From positions 1 to 9,023 of the forward strand of contig JAKDLC010000066.1 in the NCBI GenBank assembly GCA_030453055.1: DNA of 9,023 nucleotides. Direction: 5' to 3'. This document shows positions 7,528 through 9,023 of the stretch, piece after piece (position 1 is the first letter of the stretch; each line of letters starts with the position of its first letter). Made by a program: the position numbers and the translations under genes. Source of the DNA: Nitrosospira sp. Lineage in GTDB: Bacteria; Pseudomonadota; Gammaproteobacteria; Burkholderiales; Nitrosomonadaceae. Below the pieces are notes generated by a model that had not been told where the DNA came from, searched no databases, and worked only from the letters and a program-made list of their open reading frames with translations.

Positions 7528-7530
7528 CTA
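7528..7530 (-). other. In-frame TAG interrupting the adaptor gene
   Basis: The minus strand reads TTG CGG TAG CTC GGC ATG, that is L-R-stop-L-G-M. Related adaptors commonly read L-R-L-L-G-M here, so TAG probably replaces a leucine TTG by one base change. There is no frameshift: the halves 8061-7531 and 7527-6901 are in the same frame, and both look conserved. Possible explanations are a nonsense mutation, a base-call error, or readthrough. Confidence 0.9.
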
Positions 7531-8061
7531 CCGCAACAGATCCGCCGCGGCGCCCAGCTCGGCCTCGGCAATCGCCAGTTCCGATTCGCGCCGCTCCACC
7601 TCGGCGAGGGAAATCACGTCGGCGGCCAGCAAGTGGCGAGCACGCTCGGCTGCTTTTCGCGTCACCACGGTTCGCGAAAACGCGCTCAAATAGGCCAGTT
7701 GTGCCTGAGTCAGCTCAGGACTGGAAATACGCGCCAAAGGCTGCCCCTTATCCACGCTGTCGCCCAGCGTGACGTATAGATCGATAATGCGTCCGGTCAC
7801 GTAGGAGCCGATGCGAACGAGCCTCTCCTCGTCCACCTCGACCCGGCTCGGAACCTGTAACTTATCGGCAAGGTTGACCATCGTGGGCTGGCCGATCGTG
7901 ATGCGAGACTCCATTTCCGGCCTGATCGTGATACTGTTCACATTCTCCTGCTCTTGCTTGGCTTCTTTTTTGGAGGACGCGGCCTCCTTGCTGCCGCCAC
8001 ATCCTGCGGCAAGCAGCGTACTGATTGCAATGGCGCCGATGATTCCTATCGTGGCCTTCAT
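7528..8061 (-). CDS. czcB: N-terminal fragment of CzcB/CusB-type adaptor lipoprotein
   Basis: 177-residue first half of a periplasmic membrane-fusion protein that would link the RND pump to the outer-membrane channel. The N-terminus is a lipoprotein signal (hydrophobic 4-19, lipobox LAAGC with Cys21), followed by a short charged linker (22-40). Then come ITIRPEM (45-51), typical of metal-efflux adaptors, a beta region, the first lipoyl half (VRIGSYVTGRIIDLYVTLGDSVDKGQPLARI, 82-112), and an alpha-helical hairpin (about 114-177: SPELTQAQLAYLSAFSR ... AEVERRESELAIAEAELGAAADLLR). It stops at TAG 7528-7530 near the end of the returning helix. The ATG overlaps the stop of the upstream outer-membrane gene (ATGA), a sign of translational coupling. 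Typical adaptors of this family run to roughly 380-400 residues, matching the two halves joined. Confidence 0.88.
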   Translation of the reverse strand: MKATIGIIGAIAISTLLAAGCGGSKEAASSKKEAKQEQENVNSITIRPEMESRITIGQPTMVNLADKLQVPSRVEVDEERLVRIGSYVTGRIIDLYVTLGDSVDKGQPLARISSPELTQAQLAYLSAFSRTVVTRKAAERARHLLAADVISLAEVERRESELAIAEAELGAAADLLR

Positions 8062-9023
8062 TCGATTACACCGTCCCTTGGATAATGAGCCCGCAGCCGG
8101 TCGATTTCGGCGGCGGCGGCCTGTAGATCAAAGCGTGCCTGCAACGAATCCGCCAGTATTCCTCGCAAGATGCGCTGCGTGTCGAGCACTTCGATGAAGC
8201 CACGCTCGCCGAAGCGGTAAGCCGCCTGGGCAATCTCCAATGCATTCTCGGCTTCCTTGATTATTCCGCCCTCGAACATCTCCACCCTGCGCCTCGCAAT
8301 CTGCAGGGCCTGCCAGGCGGCTTCGAGTAACTGGCCGACCTCATAACGGCGGTATTCCAGCGTTTCGCGCACCCGCGCAGATTCCGCCACGGCCGCGTTG
8401 ATCTCGCCGCGGCGTTGGTAAAGCAGGGGAACCGTCACGTTGAAACCTGCCGTATTCGAAGTGTATTGGGCTTCCTGAAAATTGCTGAGTAAAATCTGCA
8501 CCGAGGGCAGCACGGAATGCCGTTCCTGATCGATTCGCAGCCGGGCGCGGTTCTGCTCGGCTTCCAGGCGCAAAATCTCGGGGTTGACCGCCGGCACTTC
8601 CTGACGCAACTGCTCCAGCGAAGGCAGGTTGACCGGATCGAACAACGATGCGTTTATCGCGAAATCAGGCTTCAAGGCGCCGGCGGTAAACTGCATCAGT
8701 GCAACCCGCGCCCGCAATGCACCCAGTTCGGCCGCCTCTTTACGGTTGGCCGCATTCAAAACCTCGGCTTCGGCTCTGACCAGTTCGAAGCGCGCGGTTT
8801 CTCCCACACCTACGCCTATTTTGATGCGCCGCCGCACCTCTTCCATCAGTTCGAAAATGCTGGTCTCCATGCGCGCTATTTCCCGTCGCAGCAACAACTC
8901 ATAGGCGCGCACACGCAACTGCGCCGCCAAATCCGCGCGCACCTGGGTAAAGCTTGCGCGGTTGGCCTCGATGCCCGCCTCCGCCGAACCGATGCGCGCG
9001 TTCCGCATCCAGGGGTTCTCGAG
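8058..9023 (-). CDS. TolC/CzcC-family outer-membrane efflux protein, 5' end outside window
   Basis: Partial gene: 321 residues are visible and the frame is open to the right edge. The ATG at 9008 is internal, since LENPW precedes it in frame. The protein belongs to the OEP (outer-membrane efflux protein) family, whose trimers form the exit duct of tripartite pumps. Numbered from 9008, the long helix pairs are seen at about 1-105 (NRASFTQVRADLAAQLR, ETARFELVRAEAEVLNAANR) and 125-316. A strand-rich part lies at about 165-200 (HSVLPSVQILLSN ... FNVTVPLLYQRRGEINAA), and the C-terminal hallmark AYRFGERGFIEVLDTQRIL is near 267-285. Missing are the signal peptide and roughly the first 100 residues. 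It is the first visible gene of the efflux operon, and its TGA overlaps the adaptor ATG by 4 bases. Linkage to a CzcA-like pump suggests a CzcC/CusC role. The operon's promoter and any metal-responsive regulator are outside the window. Confidence 0.9.
   Translation of the reverse strand, partial: LENPWMRNARIGSAEAGIEANRASFTQVRADLAAQLRVRAYELLLRREIARMETSIFELMEEVRRRIKIGVGVGETARFELVRAEAEVLNAANRKEAAELGALRARVALMQFTAGALKPDFAINASLFDPVNLPSLEQLRQEVPAVNPEILRLEAEQNRARLRIDQERHSVLPSVQILLSNFQEAQYTSNTAGFNVTVPLLYQRRGEINAAVAESARVRETLEYRRYEVGQLLEAAWQALQIARRRVEMFEGGIIKEAENALEIAQAAYRFGERGFIEVLDTQRILRGILADSLQARFDLQAAAAEIDRLRAHYPRDGVIE

Overview
The window looks like a chromosomal segment of a moderately GC-rich Gram-negative proteobacterium, most likely a betaproteobacterium (Nitrosomonas/Nitrosospira-like is my best guess). 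The basis is gene content: an S41 carboxyl-terminal processing protease next to a MoeB/ThiF-type adenylyltransferase, an argB-slmA pair, a hexameric arginine-sensitive type of ArgB, and a three-part RND efflux system with an outer-membrane TolC-family protein. No RNA gene, CRISPR array, transposase or phage gene was seen.

Left part (1-1823, plus strand): the 3' two thirds of a CtpA-type periplasmic protease, with its Ser/Lys/Gln catalytic set visible, is followed after 250 bases by a complete MoeB/ThiF-family E1-like enzyme. The gap holds a large inverted repeat, three copies of a REP-like hairpin unit, and a possible weak promoter. The MoeB-like gene converges with slmA, and the two 3' ends overlap by 25 bases.

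Middle part (1799-3428, minus strand): argB (N-acetylglutamate kinase, arginine synthesis) is followed by slmA (nucleoid-occlusion regulator of cell division). They are read in the same direction with another REP-like hairpin between them. A third palindromic repeat pair sits upstream of argB.

Right part (3648-9023, minus strand): an operon read from the right edge leftwards encodes an outer-membrane factor (5' end cut by the window), a lipoprotein membrane-fusion adaptor of the CzcB/CusB type, and a 1082-residue heavy-metal RND pump of the CzcA/CusA family. The genes are tightly packed (4-base ATGA overlap, then a 4-base gap), as expected for a Czc/Cus-like tripartite efflux pump.

The most striking point is that the adaptor gene is split by a single in-frame TAG codon at 7528-7530, with both halves otherwise intact and in the same frame. 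This is either a recent nonsense mutation or sequencing error, or a site of stop-codon readthrough. The other notable signal is a family of intergenic hairpins that share a core close to AGCGAAGCGC while their outer stems vary, including a compensated base-pair change between copies.
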